Positions 1-8,376 of a DNA stretch of 64,000 bases are shown here, piece after piece; within the stretch, counting starts at the first letter, position 1, and each line of letters starts with the position of its first letter. The stretch is from CAWUKT01 sp964352215 (lineage in GTDB: Bacteria > Bacteroidota > Bacteroidia > J057 > JADKCL01). Where the stretch lies: NCBI GenBank assembly GCA_964352215.1, contig CAYGRE010000001.1, forward strand, positions 1 through 64,000. Reading direction: 5' to 3'. The notes below the pieces were generated by a model. That model did no database searches and was not told the DNA's origin. It saw nothing but the letters and a program-made list of their open reading frames with translations. Made by a program: the position numbers and the translations under genes.

Positions 1-2
1 GT

Positions 3-209
3 GAAGGCGCTGGCGGCGGCGGCGGCGGCGGCGGCCTTGGCGGCGGCGGCGGCGGCGGCGGACAGGCAGGTAATTCTACAGACTCCTACGGTGCAGCCGG
101 AGGTGGTGGCGGAGGCTCATCCTCACTTGGGTTCATTAACAACGGTACTGTAACGGCAACCGGTCCCAATGAAAATCCAACCACAGGATGGATTCGGATT
201 TCCTGGTAA
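3..209 (+). CDS. C-terminal part of a glycine-rich protein (5' truncated by window edge)
   Basis: An open frame enters at the window edge (codons in phase with base 3) and ends at the TAA at 207-209, giving 68 residues. The first 20 or so codons are nearly all GGC (Gly), broken by single Glu, Ala and Leu codons. A Gly/Ser-rich stretch follows, and the end reads GWIRISW. A Gly-rich body closed by a short beta-strand such as 'GxIxIxW' is typical of glycine-rich domains at the C-terminus of secreted bacterial repeat proteins. No sorting domain is seen. The function cannot be stated from this fragment. Confidence 0.75.
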   Translation, partial: EGAGGGGGGGGLGGGGGGGGQAGNSTDSYGAAGGGGGGSSSLGFINNGTVTATGPNENPTTGWIRISW

Positions 210-226
210 AGTGAAATTTACCTGAT

Positions 227-265
227 TGTATAAACCCCTGGGTACCATACCCAGGGGTTTATACA
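227..265 (+). terminator. Strong intergenic hairpin after the Gly-rich gene
   Basis: A perfect 16-bp inverted repeat (227-242 with 250-265) encloses a 7-nt loop (TACCATA). It starts 18 nt after the stop codon of the Gly-rich gene and ends 60 nt before the first K+ channel. No T-run follows the stem, so this is a transcript-end or mRNA-stabilising hairpin rather than a textbook intrinsic terminator. Confidence 0.7.
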
Positions 266-325
266 TTAAACACTCTTTGATCTCGGAAGTCCTTTGATAG
301 ATTTTTTTGTACTTTGGTTCTGCGC

Positions 326-1288
326 ATGGTAACCCGCCAACAAATATTCCGAATCGTAGATGAAGATTCCGGGGACTACACCCCCAGCCGTTTGTTCAAC
401 GGGATGATTATCTTTTTGATAATCCTGAATGTGGTGGCCATCATCATGGAATCAGATGATTACTTCGCGGTCAAGTATAAAATTGTATTTGATCAGATTG
501 AGTTCTGGTCGATACTCGTATTTGGCCTGGAGTACCTGCTAAGGCTCAGCACCGCTGACTTCATCTATCCAGAAAAGAAAGGGTGGAAACCATTCCTGAA
601 GTACATCAGATCCCCATTGGCGATCATTGATCTGCTGGCGATATTACCCTCCATTATCATCATTATAGCACCATATACTATTTATCTGGCTGGAGTCCTG
701 GATTTTAGAATGATCCGATTGCTGCGGACTTTAAGGCTATTAAGGGTATTCAAAATCACCCGCTACTCCTCTTCTCTGAGAATGATCATTACCGTATTCA
801 GGGAAAAGGGGCGGGAACTGGGAGTAACTATTTTTATCACCTTTATCCTCATGGTGCTCTCATCCACCCTAATGTTTTATGTGGAACACGAAGCCCAGGA
901 AGAACAATTCCCCAATATCCTGGCCACATTTTGGTGGGCAGTGGCCACCTTGACCACAGTGGGTTATGGAGATGTGTACCCGATTACCCCGGCAGGAAAG
1001 GTTCTCGGAGGGGTAATTGCACTTTTGGGCATCGGATTGGTCGCCCTTCCAACCGGTATTCTGAGTTCTGCATTTGTTGACAAAATGGAGCGCAGGAGGG
1101 AAAAAGAAGAGGTTGAAGCCGTGACAACTGAAGCCGACACAACCCAAGCCGTGACAACTGAAGCCAGGAAAATCCAGCCCAGACAAGAAGAAAACACCAT
1201 TCCCAAAACGCCTTATTGTCCCCATTGTGGCAAAGAATTGGGGCCAGATGGAAAGCCCCTGGACGGTCAATGCGGAGAAGAAAGTTAA
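326..1288 (+). CDS. Voltage-gated-type potassium channel (6 TM), first of a tandem pair
   Basis: A 320-aa inner-membrane ion channel subunit, expected to assemble as a tetramer. The order is four S1-S4 helices, with a basic S4 (RMIRLLRTLRLLRVFKITR), then S5, the pore helix and the selectivity filter TVGYGD at residues 211-216, then S6. The hydrophilic tail holds degenerate Glu/Thr/Ala repeats and a short CPHCG motif followed by a later single Cys, perhaps a zinc knuckle. I chose ATG 326; an in-frame TTG lies at 314. The same fold is encoded next door (1364-2290), with near-identical pore and S6, so the pair arose by tandem duplication and could form heterotetramers. The voltage-sensor and filter calls are firm; gating and ion preference in vivo are inferred. 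Confidence 0.93.
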   Translation: MVTRQQIFRIVDEDSGDYTPSRLFNGMIIFLIILNVVAIIMESDDYFAVKYKIVFDQIEFWSILVFGLEYLLRLSTADFIYPEKKGWKPFLKYIRSPLAIIDLLAILPSIIIIIAPYTIYLAGVLDFRMIRLLRTLRLLRVFKITRYSSSLRMIITVFREKGRELGVTIFITFILMVLSSTLMFYVEHEAQEEQFPNILATFWWAVATLTTVGYGDVYPITPAGKVLGGVIALLGIGLVALPTGILSSAFVDKMERRREKEEVEAVTTEADTTQAVTTEARKIQPRQEENTIPKTPYCPHCGKELGPDGKPLDGQCGEES

Positions 1289-1317
1289 TCTTAGGCTGCC
1301 CCTTTCTGATGATTTGT

Positions 1318-1325
1318 TATTTTTG
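1318..1325 (+). promoter_or_regulatory. Bacteroidota -7 element (TAnnTTTG) upstream of the second K+ channel
   Basis: TATTTTTG matches TAnnTTTG and lies 38 nt before ATG 1364, in the 75-nt gap between the two channel genes. No clear TTTG -33 element stands at the usual distance, so the second channel may have only a weak promoter of its own. Confidence 0.4.
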
Positions 1326-1363
1326 ACATGAATAGCTCAGTTCGTTTATAAATCAGTCCTTCT

Positions 1364-2290
1364 ATGTCATTTCGGAAACGTCTCTACGTGCTGGTAGACG
1401 AGGATAGCAGAATCGGAAATGTATTCAACACCCTGATCATATTGTTGATCGTTCTGAATATGGTGGCCATTATTCTGGAGTCCGTCAAGTCCCTTCAGGA
1501 TCAATACGATTTTTGGTTTGAGGCTTTTGAATCCTTCTGTCTGGTCATTTTTACCATAGAGTATGTCGTAAGGATCTCAACTGCGGATTATGTTTTTCCC
1601 CAATACAAAGGCTGGCGCCCTTTTACCAAATATATCTTTTCCTTCATGGCCCTGGTGGATCTGCTGTCCATTCTGCCATCCTTGTTATTGATTTTACTGC
1701 CACAGGGACTACTTGCCGAAATGCAGTTTATCAGAATGCTGAGGATCATGCGTGTCTTCAGGGTACTGAAGATCACCCGGTATTCGAACTCGCTGCGCAT
1801 GATGGGAGATGTCTTAAAGGAAAAAAGTGGAGAGCTCAGCATCACTATTTTTGTGGCACTGATCCTGATGGTGATCGCCTCAACTTTGATGTACTATGCC
1901 GAGCATACCACTCAGCCAGATCAATTTCCAGACATTGTGCATGCTTTTTGGTGGGCCATCGCGACGCTTACCACGGTGGGATATGGAGATGTATATCCTG
2001 TAACCGCTTTAGGAAAAATACTGAGCGGGGTGATCGCATTGTTGGGAATTGGATTGGTCGCCCTTCCGACCGGTATCCTGAGTTCTGCATTTGTAGACCG
2101 CATGGAGGTGGCCAGACGCAAGAAAAAACAGGAGAAGAGCGATGACCTTGAAGCAAAGCAACTCACACCAGGTCAACTCAATAGCATGATGCCTGCATGT
2201 CCCCATCCAACCCTTCTGGCAAACGGTGAATTTCCAACCTGGATGAAGTATTGCCCGCTGTGCGGAAATGAAATGAAAGTGGAGGCTTAG
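1364..2290 (+). CDS. Voltage-gated-type potassium channel (6 TM), second of a tandem pair
   Basis: A 308-aa channel subunit paralogous to the product of 326-1288. It has a basic S4 (RMLRIMRVFRVLKITR), the filter TVGYGD at residues 204-209, and an S6 plus linker (GLVALPTGILSSAFVD) identical to its neighbour. The C-terminal tail carries Cys pairs (ACPHP, then YCPLCG), a zinc-ribbon-like end that replaces the larger RCK or cyclic-nucleotide domains seen in many bacterial channels. The start is ATG 1364, where homology to the first channel begins. The gene converges on the TerB-like gene with a 10-nt gap. Channel identity is firm; metal binding by the tail is inference. Confidence 0.93.
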   Translation: MSFRKRLYVLVDEDSRIGNVFNTLIILLIVLNMVAIILESVKSLQDQYDFWFEAFESFCLVIFTIEYVVRISTADYVFPQYKGWRPFTKYIFSFMALVDLLSILPSLLLILLPQGLLAEMQFIRMLRIMRVFRVLKITRYSNSLRMMGDVLKEKSGELSITIFVALILMVIASTLMYYAEHTTQPDQFPDIVHAFWWAIATLTTVGYGDVYPVTALGKILSGVIALLGIGLVALPTGILSSAFVDRMEVARRKKKQEKSDDLEAKQLTPGQLNSMMPACPHPTLLANGEFPTWMKYCPLCGNEMKVEA

Positions 2291-2300
2291 GCTTCTCGGC

Positions 2301-3239
2301 TTAGCCTACCCGTCGCTTGAAAGCGATTCGGCAGCGTTCCGCGTCATCATTGCCAAGACCAATTTTACCAGCAATCTGGAACAGTTCATCCCTGGGGATA
2401 TCCGGATCGATATTCTTTTCCAGAACGAAATATTTAGCATGCTTGGTAAGCTCATTCCGAACGGCATCGGTCAGGTTGAAGACATCGGCATACTCCATCA
2501 GCAATTCCTCTTCCACCGAGTCCAGGTCCAAGTCAATCAAAGCGATGACCCAGGCAAACATGTAAATGGTGCCCTTGACACCTTCGGTAACCTCTTGTGC
2601 TTCAATTGAAGATACCGGATCTGATTTGGCAAGCACATCCAATCCAGGCTGGTCTCCGGGGATAATCTCCTTGAAGAATTCAGCTTCTTCAGGAGCAATA
2701 TGACCATCGGCATAGGCCAACTCAGCCATCACCCTTGCAAAAATATTTTTGTCGTGGGCATCTGCGATTGGGTTAGCAGCAACTTGCTCTTCGAAGGGAG
2801 ACTTCGGTGGAGGTGGTGGTGGAATGCCCGGTTTTCCCCATTCCTGGGTGCTTTCGTTCCATTCAAAGTACTTGGCAACCTTTTCAAAAGCCTCAACCAC
2901 CGCGGCATCAACTTCCTTCTGGGTAGCTCCCTGTCCGGGCTTCACTTCCCGGGAAGCCTGGTTCATCGTTTGACCGACCATTCGGCCAGCGATACCGCCA
3001 CCGATACCACGACGAACTGCCCGAACCGCTCCACGTCTGGCATACATAACACCCGTACGGGTCATCCGGTCCTTGATCCGGCTACCGGCATCACGGGATT
3101 TCTTTACCGTATGGTTCACGTCATATATCTCATCTGAGCCAGGCAGGGCAAATTCGAGATACAATTTGCGATCCTCTAACTCCTGAGTTACGATCAGGGG
3201 TTCAATCTGCTCAAGGGTATATTTACCTTTCTTTGCCAT
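2301..3239 (-). CDS. TerB-like domain protein, partner of the nSTAND-like NTPase
   Basis: A 312-aa soluble protein without signal peptide. Residues 1-60 form a mixed basic segment. A Gly/Arg/Met-rich amphipathic stretch (RRGIGGGIAGRMVG) follows, then an acidic helix and a run of six prolines near residue 140. From about residue 160 a helical region resembles TerB-like domains: FARVMAELAYADGHIAPEE, with acidic side chains where TerB proteins may hold metal. The C-terminal 100 residues are helical and unassigned. It starts 32 nt after the stop of the nSTAND-like gene on the same strand, so the two are very likely one transcript. TerB domains are known in tellurite/stress and conflict-linked operons; a signalling or metal-sensing role here is inferred from family and context. 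Confidence 0.6.
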   Translation of the reverse strand: MAKKGKYTLEQIEPLIVTQELEDRKLYLEFALPGSDEIYDVNHTVKKSRDAGSRIKDRMTRTGVMYARRGAVRAVRRGIGGGIAGRMVGQTMNQASREVKPGQGATQKEVDAAVVEAFEKVAKYFEWNESTQEWGKPGIPPPPPPKSPFEEQVAANPIADAHDKNIFARVMAELAYADGHIAPEEAEFFKEIIPGDQPGLDVLAKSDPVSSIEAQEVTEGVKGTIYMFAWVIALIDLDLDSVEEELLMEYADVFNLTDAVRNELTKHAKYFVLEKNIDPDIPRDELFQIAGKIGLGNDDAERCRIAFKRRVG

Positions 3240-3271
3240 TTCTAATTAGGTTTTCAATTGTCAAATAGAAA

Positions 3272-5323
3272 TTATTCTTTCAGCCAGCCTTTTAGGTCTG
3301 ACCAAGTATTGAAAATAGCCGGATCACTGAACCCGACCGCCGGACCTGTAAATTTCAGGATGCCCTGCCGGACAAAGTATTCAATCAATTCGTCCAACTG
3401 GGATTGAAAGCGCCCGATGCCACTCTTGATCTCCGAAGTTTTGACGGTGCCATTTGCTCCTGCCTTTTTGGCAATGTAGACCATTAACCGCTTGGCAACC
3501 CGTTTCCGCATCGCTGGTGCAAGGGACGCATAGACAGACTCGGCACGGTGGACCAGGGCCTTTGCTTCCTGGGGAACCTCCCCAAAGTCTTCTTTAAGCG
3601 AAAGATCGACGTCGGCTGCGGCCTCCGCCCCGGAAGTCTCACCCCCAAAAGCAGCACTATGCGCAGCCGCATCAGGACTGGTAGTCCCACCGGAGCCCGG
3701 AGCAAGGCCGTAGACCCATTCCTTCAGACGGGACCATTTTTCAACAATGTCGGGATCCGAAAGCTCTATTTTGGTATTGGGGAGCAGATCTCCTTTAGGA
3801 TTGTCAATCAACACGCCCGCCATGACGAAAACAGCCAGCACATCATTGAGCCTGCTGGAAAAGCGGCCTACTGCATAACCCAGAGAATCGACTGTCATCC
3901 TGGGAGCCTCTGAGGCATTGGCCGAGCGGCCCATGATGATCAGCGCCTTCTTTGCAATACGCTTGTCCAAAGTAGTGTGAAGCGCATTGTAGGCAGCTTC
4001 AGCACGCTCGGGCAATGGAAGCCCCATATCGATCTTGAAGTCTCCCGAAGCCGCACCAGTAGATTTCTGTTCGGCCAGAAAGACAGTCTTGATCCTGCTG
4101 CGACGGCGCTCCTGCTCAGACCTGATGTCGGAAGTCGCATCCGCCCAGTCTTTCACAAGTTGGCGAACGTGCTTCTCGATCTGGGTCAGCGGTTCACGCT
4201 CAAAATAGAGCTCCTCCGCGAGGTGCTTGCTCATTCGGCGCAACAACTCCGAAGTAAGAACATCGGTCAACTGAGCCTTCAGGTCAATGATGATGTCCTC
4301 TCGCTCCTCATCAGCAAGGTTTCCAATATTGGAAGCATTGAGCAATTGAGGCCAGATAGTATCTGTGATGGACCGCAGTTGCTTGGTAATATGCTTTACA
4401 GAAGAGGGAGCAACCATCCGGGTATTGGCACTGGGGACGGTATCCCGCAGTACTTTCTTCCATTTGGTCTTCATCACCTCAGCCGTGTCTTCGGATATAT
4501 TTCGAATTTTGGGGAGGGCAACCCTTTGATAAATATCCTGCCGCAACAGCCATTCCGGGGACAAAAGCTCATCACTGAACTCATCGCCCAGAATCCTGGT
4601 CTTTTCTATTTGGAAAGCCTGGTCAATAACACCCTCCAACTCCCTTTGGTTGGGGTTATAGAGACGGAACCGGCATACGTTCACAGCCTGGTTCAACTCT
4701 TTGAAATTTTGTTTCCAAAGGTCGGCTTTTGGGGGGCGAAGGGCTGCCAATACATAGACCTGTCGTTGATCCAGACTGGCGTACAACAGCATTTTTACGA
4801 AGAGCAACTTCTCTTCCTGGGAAAGGATGGTAGAGAAAAACAGGTTCTCGAACTGGTCAACGATCAAAAGAAAGTTGTAGCCCCTGAGCTTGAGAAATTT
4901 TTCATAGACCCAGATCAAACCTGTATGGTTATCCCGCTTGAGAACCCTCTTGATCTTGTTTTCAAACAGGGGGTCTACCTTTTCATTGTTGCTAACGAGG
5001 ATATTGGCATTGGGATTGGCGATGGCCTGGGTGAGGAGATCGAAGGGATTTTCTTCCCGGCTCAGCTTAATGTGGGCGACCTTCCACTTCATACCCGCTT
5101 TTGCCTTGTACCTTCTTTCGATCTCCCGCATATTCTTAACCTCAGCTTCAAGGCTTTGCTTCAGTTCTTTACATATCCGGGACTTACCCGTATTTCTCGG
5201 GCCGGATATTGCAACAAAATGATGTTGCCTCATCCGACTTCTTAGTTTTTCAATTTCTGCAATTCGTGACATCAGGGGTGCGCTTTTTCCGTATTGCCGG
5301 GAGCCGTAAATCCGAACCATCAA
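3272..5323 (-). CDS. nSTAND-type P-loop NTPase with duplicated C-terminal winged-helix-like module
   Basis: A 683-aa predicted signalling ATPase. Walker A is GPRNTGKS (residues 41-48) and Walker B is LLIVDQFENLF (about 152-162). A following strand, VLAALRPPKADLW, resembles the 'LR.D' sensor strand of nSTAND proteins. After a long helical middle region there are two related modules, about residues 431-540 and 571-683. Each has a helix-rich part and ends in a motif of the type SDPxIxxxWSxLKxWL, which resembles the end of the nSTAND1 winged-helix region. An Ala/Gly-rich linker separates them. The start could also be Met18 (MSRIAEIEKL). No nuclease, protease or TIR effector domain is visible, so any output would have to come from a partner, perhaps the TerB-like protein encoded 32 nt downstream. 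The NTPase call is firm; the STAND subclass is by motif pattern. Confidence 0.7.
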   Translation of the reverse strand: MMVRIYGSRQYGKSAPLMSRIAEIEKLRSRMRQHHFVAISGPRNTGKSRICKELKQSLEAEVKNMREIERRYKAKAGMKWKVAHIKLSREENPFDLLTQAIANPNANILVSNNEKVDPLFENKIKRVLKRDNHTGLIWVYEKFLKLRGYNFLLIVDQFENLFFSTILSQEEKLLFVKMLLYASLDQRQVYVLAALRPPKADLWKQNFKELNQAVNVCRFRLYNPNQRELEGVIDQAFQIEKTRILGDEFSDELLSPEWLLRQDIYQRVALPKIRNISEDTAEVMKTKWKKVLRDTVPSANTRMVAPSSVKHITKQLRSITDTIWPQLLNASNIGNLADEEREDIIIDLKAQLTDVLTSELLRRMSKHLAEELYFEREPLTQIEKHVRQLVKDWADATSDIRSEQERRRSRIKTVFLAEQKSTGAASGDFKIDMGLPLPERAEAAYNALHTTLDKRIAKKALIIMGRSANASEAPRMTVDSLGYAVGRFSSRLNDVLAVFVMAGVLIDNPKGDLLPNTKIELSDPDIVEKWSRLKEWVYGLAPGSGGTTSPDAAAHSAAFGGETSGAEAAADVDLSLKEDFGEVPQEAKALVHRAESVYASLAPAMRKRVAKRLMVYIAKKAGANGTVKTSEIKSGIGRFQSQLDELIEYFVRQGILKFTGPAVGFSDPAIFNTWSDLKGWLKE

Positions 5324-5446
5324 CCAGGAAAGTAGGGTTCGGTTGGTTTAACCATTTTAAAAGTAATAAAAAAATAGTCTGAATCAGATTTTTTCCTTGG
5401 TTGAAGTACTCCCGGCAGCCGGACAGGGAAGAAGTGGATTTTGGAC

Positions 5447-5632
5447 TTATCCACATTTTGAAAGAGCAGAAAATCAGTGCAATGGAGAATAGCAGGAGGG
5501 AGAATTGAGAATGGGATTTTGGATTTTGCCCTATAATACTGCCAAGAGAGGCGATTTATTAAATCTCTAACGGTAGATTTATTGGCATTTTTCACTATAT
5601 TGCCTGAGTATGTGTGTTTGCGTTTATCCACA
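5447..5632. other. Two perfect DnaA boxes in a 559-bp divergent intergenic region
   Basis: TTATCCACA, the DnaA-box consensus, occurs exactly at 5447-5455 and again at 5624-5632, both on the plus strand and both followed by T. AT-rich tracts lie before (about 5350-5382) and between them (about 5546-5600). The whole stretch 5324-5882 between the divergent NTPase and OmpA-type genes has no convincing gene. It could be a DnaA-responsive regulatory region or part of a replication origin. Two boxes alone do not prove an origin, and no dnaA, dnaN or gid gene is nearby. Confidence 0.4.
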
Positions 5633-5882
5633 TAGTGGAACACAAACCCATCAGGGAAGGATTCGGGCAGTATTTTGGGGCTTGTCCCCACTATGAAGCC
5701 TCCTTCAAATGAGAAGCGTTCATTAACTGTTTAGATCGTTAAGTTCATGTCTGAAGTAACGATACGTGCAAATTAGGTCACCGGGAATTAAGGGAAAACC
5801 AACACTTTGAACAAAATGCCCTCCCAGTGTACTCATGATTATACAGAAGAAGAGTCATCGTATTAAAGATATTTTGCTCTCT

Positions 5883-8351
5883 ATGAAAACGAAATTATCG
5901 CTTATCCTGACCGCTCTATTGTTGTTCTCTCAGTGGGGACTGTCACAGGTAAATGTTTCTTCCAGAACAAATACCAGGTTGCAGGATACCCGGAGGTGGC
6001 AAAAGGATATTGACAAGTACCAAAATGTCCTTGAGAACGGTGAGTTTCCAGCCGTGATGGAAAAGCTGGCCGACTGTTACCGCATGACCGGTGAACTTGA
6101 CAAGGCTGAGAACTGGTACCGCAAATCAATTATCAGTGGCAACCAATCCTCTGATTGTCGCCTCAACTATGCAAGGGTTCTTCAGAGCAATGGCAAGTAC
6201 CAGGAGGCAAAGAGCCAGTTCAAACTCTTCGAAGAGGTAACCGGTGAATACTCCGTTGGTGAAAAGTACATCGCCTCCTGCGACATGGCCATGAAGGTCA
6301 AGGATGAAGAGGGACGCTATGTGATCCGGGCTGTTGATGAAGTCAATACCGTCAATTCAGATGTGGTAGCGATTAATAGTAAATATGAGGTTGTGTTTGC
6401 AACCCGTAGCAAGAAGAGAGCAATTGGTACCGATAAAGAAATAGGAGACGAAGGAGATTACGATCTGTTTTCAGCAGTAAAGCGTAGCAAGGGACAACTG
6501 GCTGATGTGCGCCCCATTAAAGGTAAAGCACGCTCAAGACACGATGATGTGAGTGCCGTGAAAATGCCCGGTAGTGATCTGGTACTCTTTACCCGGATCG
6601 GTGAATCAACCGGACCAGATGATGTTCCTGGTGCGATTCAGGAAGACGGTGGCAAAGAAAAGAAAGTTCGTATCCTGGGAGCCCGTATCCACGGGACCAA
6701 AGGAACCAAATGGGATGAGATCAAGACCCTCCCATATAATTTTTCTGATGGAAGCTCCAATTTCCATCCAGCGATTCACCCCTCCGGAGACGTGATTGTA
6801 TTCTCCTCAGACCGTCCCGGTGGTTATGGTGGCGTCGACCTCTACATGGTCAAGCGCGAAGGTGGCAAGTGGACCGAGCCCCGAAATCTGGGACCTGAAT
6901 TGAATTCCGAGGGAGATGAGCTTTTCCCATCTTTCAACCGGGAGGGATTCCTCTTTTTTGCCTCCGACGGTCATATTGGCTACGGTGGGCTGGATGTCTA
7001 CACTGCAGATTATTCCAGAGGACGCTATACCGACCCCGTCAATATGGGATCGGGTATCAACTCACCCAAGGATGATTTCGGAATTTCATGGGATCCCAAA
7101 ACCTCTTCCGGTTACTTCAGTTCAAACCGGAATACGGAAACGGGAGATGATATCTATTACTTCAAGCGCCGCCCAGGTATTACGGGTCAGGTGTTTGACA
7201 GTATGACCAAAGAAGACCTGGCAGGTTCTATCGTCAGGCTGAAAGATATCAGTGGAAATGAAAAAGTGATCATTACAGATGGGGCAGGTAAGTTTTCCGA
7301 GCCTTGCCAAGTCAATACCGGCTATCTGCTGACGGTGGATGCTCCAGGTTTTACTACTTATCGTGATACTTTCTGGACCAAAAACATCCCTCAAGGCCGT
7401 GATATCAACCTGGATGTATACCTCGAAGTAGAACAGCTATTTGAAATGAGTGGTATCACTTATGATCTGGCGCTGGATTCATTGTTGGGAGAGGCCGGGA
7501 TCAGAGTCATCAGTGGGGGTAAGGTCATCAATACGCTTTATACAGATACGGATTCAGCGGATTATCAGATTCGTCTGCAAGCCAATCAGGACTATTCCAT
7601 CATTTTTGAAAAGGAAGAGTATATAGCAAAAGTGGTCAACCTGTCCATCGGAGATATCCGCGGCGTTGTCGTACGTGAAAACAGGGTGCCGATGGTCAAG
7701 GGCGATTATGTCCTGGTGCATGGCCAGATCAAGGAAGATTCGGACATGGAGAAGCCCATGTCAAGAGCATCGGTTTCGATTATTAACAATGTCACCCAGG
7801 AAATCATCGATTCTACTTTCAGTGTAAAGGATGGGTCATTTTATGTGGCCATTCCATGGGAAGAAGCCAGTGATTACTCCATCATAGCTGCCAAAGAAGG
7901 TTTTCTCTCCTCCAGTTCAAATGTCATAGAGCCTGACAGTGGGATGACTGAGGTAGACATCGAGTTGATGATGCGTGAAGCAAGATTTGGCCTGGACAAC
8001 AATATGAAGGTCATCCATTATGCTTACAACCAGGCAGAGTTGGATCTATTGTCCAAGAAAGACCTCAACGAGATTTACTTCTTCCTGAGGCAAAATCCGA
8101 ATGCAAAACTAGAAGTCCGATCCCATACCGATTCAAGGGGTACTAAAAATTACAACCTTGAACTTTCTCGTCGTCGTTCAGAGTCAGTTGTTGAGTATAT
8201 TCAAACCCGCCGTCCCTTACCAGATGACAGGTTTATTTCCTGGGGCTTTGGAGAAGAGTATCTTCTCAATGATTGCGCCGACGGTGCCAATTGCACCGAG
8301 GAGGAACACTCAAGCAACCGCCGCACCGAGCTGAAACTCGTGGAGCGTTAA
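5883..8351 (+). CDS. OmpA-family outer-membrane protein with TPR, PD40 propeller and CRD domains (PorE-like)
   Basis: An 822-aa exported protein. I place the start at ATG 5883, because MKTKLSLILTALLLFSQWGLSQ is a classic signal peptide; an in-frame ATG at 5835 would only add a charged leader. After TPR-type helices (about residues 30-130), PD40/WD40-like blades (about 290-420, e.g. SSDRPGGYGGVDLY, FFASDGHIGYGGLDVY) form a propeller. Carboxypeptidase-regulatory-like beta domains follow, then an OmpA C-terminal peptidoglycan-binding domain (about 725-820, with VRSHTDSRGTKNYNLELSRRR). This is the order described for PorE, a T9SS-linked outer-membrane component, but no lipobox Cys follows the signal peptide, so it may be periplasmic or attached through the cell wall. 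The next gene begins 26 nt downstream. Domain calls are firm; a T9SS role is inference. Confidence 0.85.
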   Translation: MKTKLSLILTALLLFSQWGLSQVNVSSRTNTRLQDTRRWQKDIDKYQNVLENGEFPAVMEKLADCYRMTGELDKAENWYRKSIISGNQSSDCRLNYARVLQSNGKYQEAKSQFKLFEEVTGEYSVGEKYIASCDMAMKVKDEEGRYVIRAVDEVNTVNSDVVAINSKYEVVFATRSKKRAIGTDKEIGDEGDYDLFSAVKRSKGQLADVRPIKGKARSRHDDVSAVKMPGSDLVLFTRIGESTGPDDVPGAIQEDGGKEKKVRILGARIHGTKGTKWDEIKTLPYNFSDGSSNFHPAIHPSGDVIVFSSDRPGGYGGVDLYMVKREGGKWTEPRNLGPELNSEGDELFPSFNREGFLFFASDGHIGYGGLDVYTADYSRGRYTDPVNMGSGINSPKDDFGISWDPKTSSGYFSSNRNTETGDDIYYFKRRPGITGQVFDSMTKEDLAGSIVRLKDISGNEKVIITDGAGKFSEPCQVNTGYLLTVDAPGFTTYRDTFWTKNIPQGRDINLDVYLEVEQLFEMSGITYDLALDSLLGEAGIRVISGGKVINTLYTDTDSADYQIRLQANQDYSIIFEKEEYIAKVVNLSIGDIRGVVVRENRVPMVKGDYVLVHGQIKEDSDMEKPMSRASVSIINNVTQEIIDSTFSVKDGSFYVAIPWEEASDYSIIAAKEGFLSSSSNVIEPDSGMTEVDIELMMREARFGLDNNMKVIHYAYNQAELDLLSKKDLNEIYFFLRQNPNAKLEVRSHTDSRGTKNYNLELSRRRSESVVEYIQTRRPLPDDRFISWGFGEEYLLNDCADGANCTEEEHSSNRRTELKLVER

Positions 8352-8376
8352 GAAGGGTGAAAACAAATTTAAATCA

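Noticed and set aside
43..60. (GGC)n tract at the window start as a stand-alone microsatellite
   Set aside because: It is the coding Gly-rich region of the truncated first gene, in frame to a proper stop.
3977..5245. Long plus-strand open frame (422 codons)
   Set aside because: Antisense shadow of the nSTAND-like NTPase gene, which has clear Walker motifs; the plus-strand translation has no recognisable domain.
5320..5691. Minus-strand frame of 123 codons in the divergent intergenic region
   Set aside because: No signal peptide or domain, biased composition, and it contains the two DnaA boxes and AT-rich tracts.
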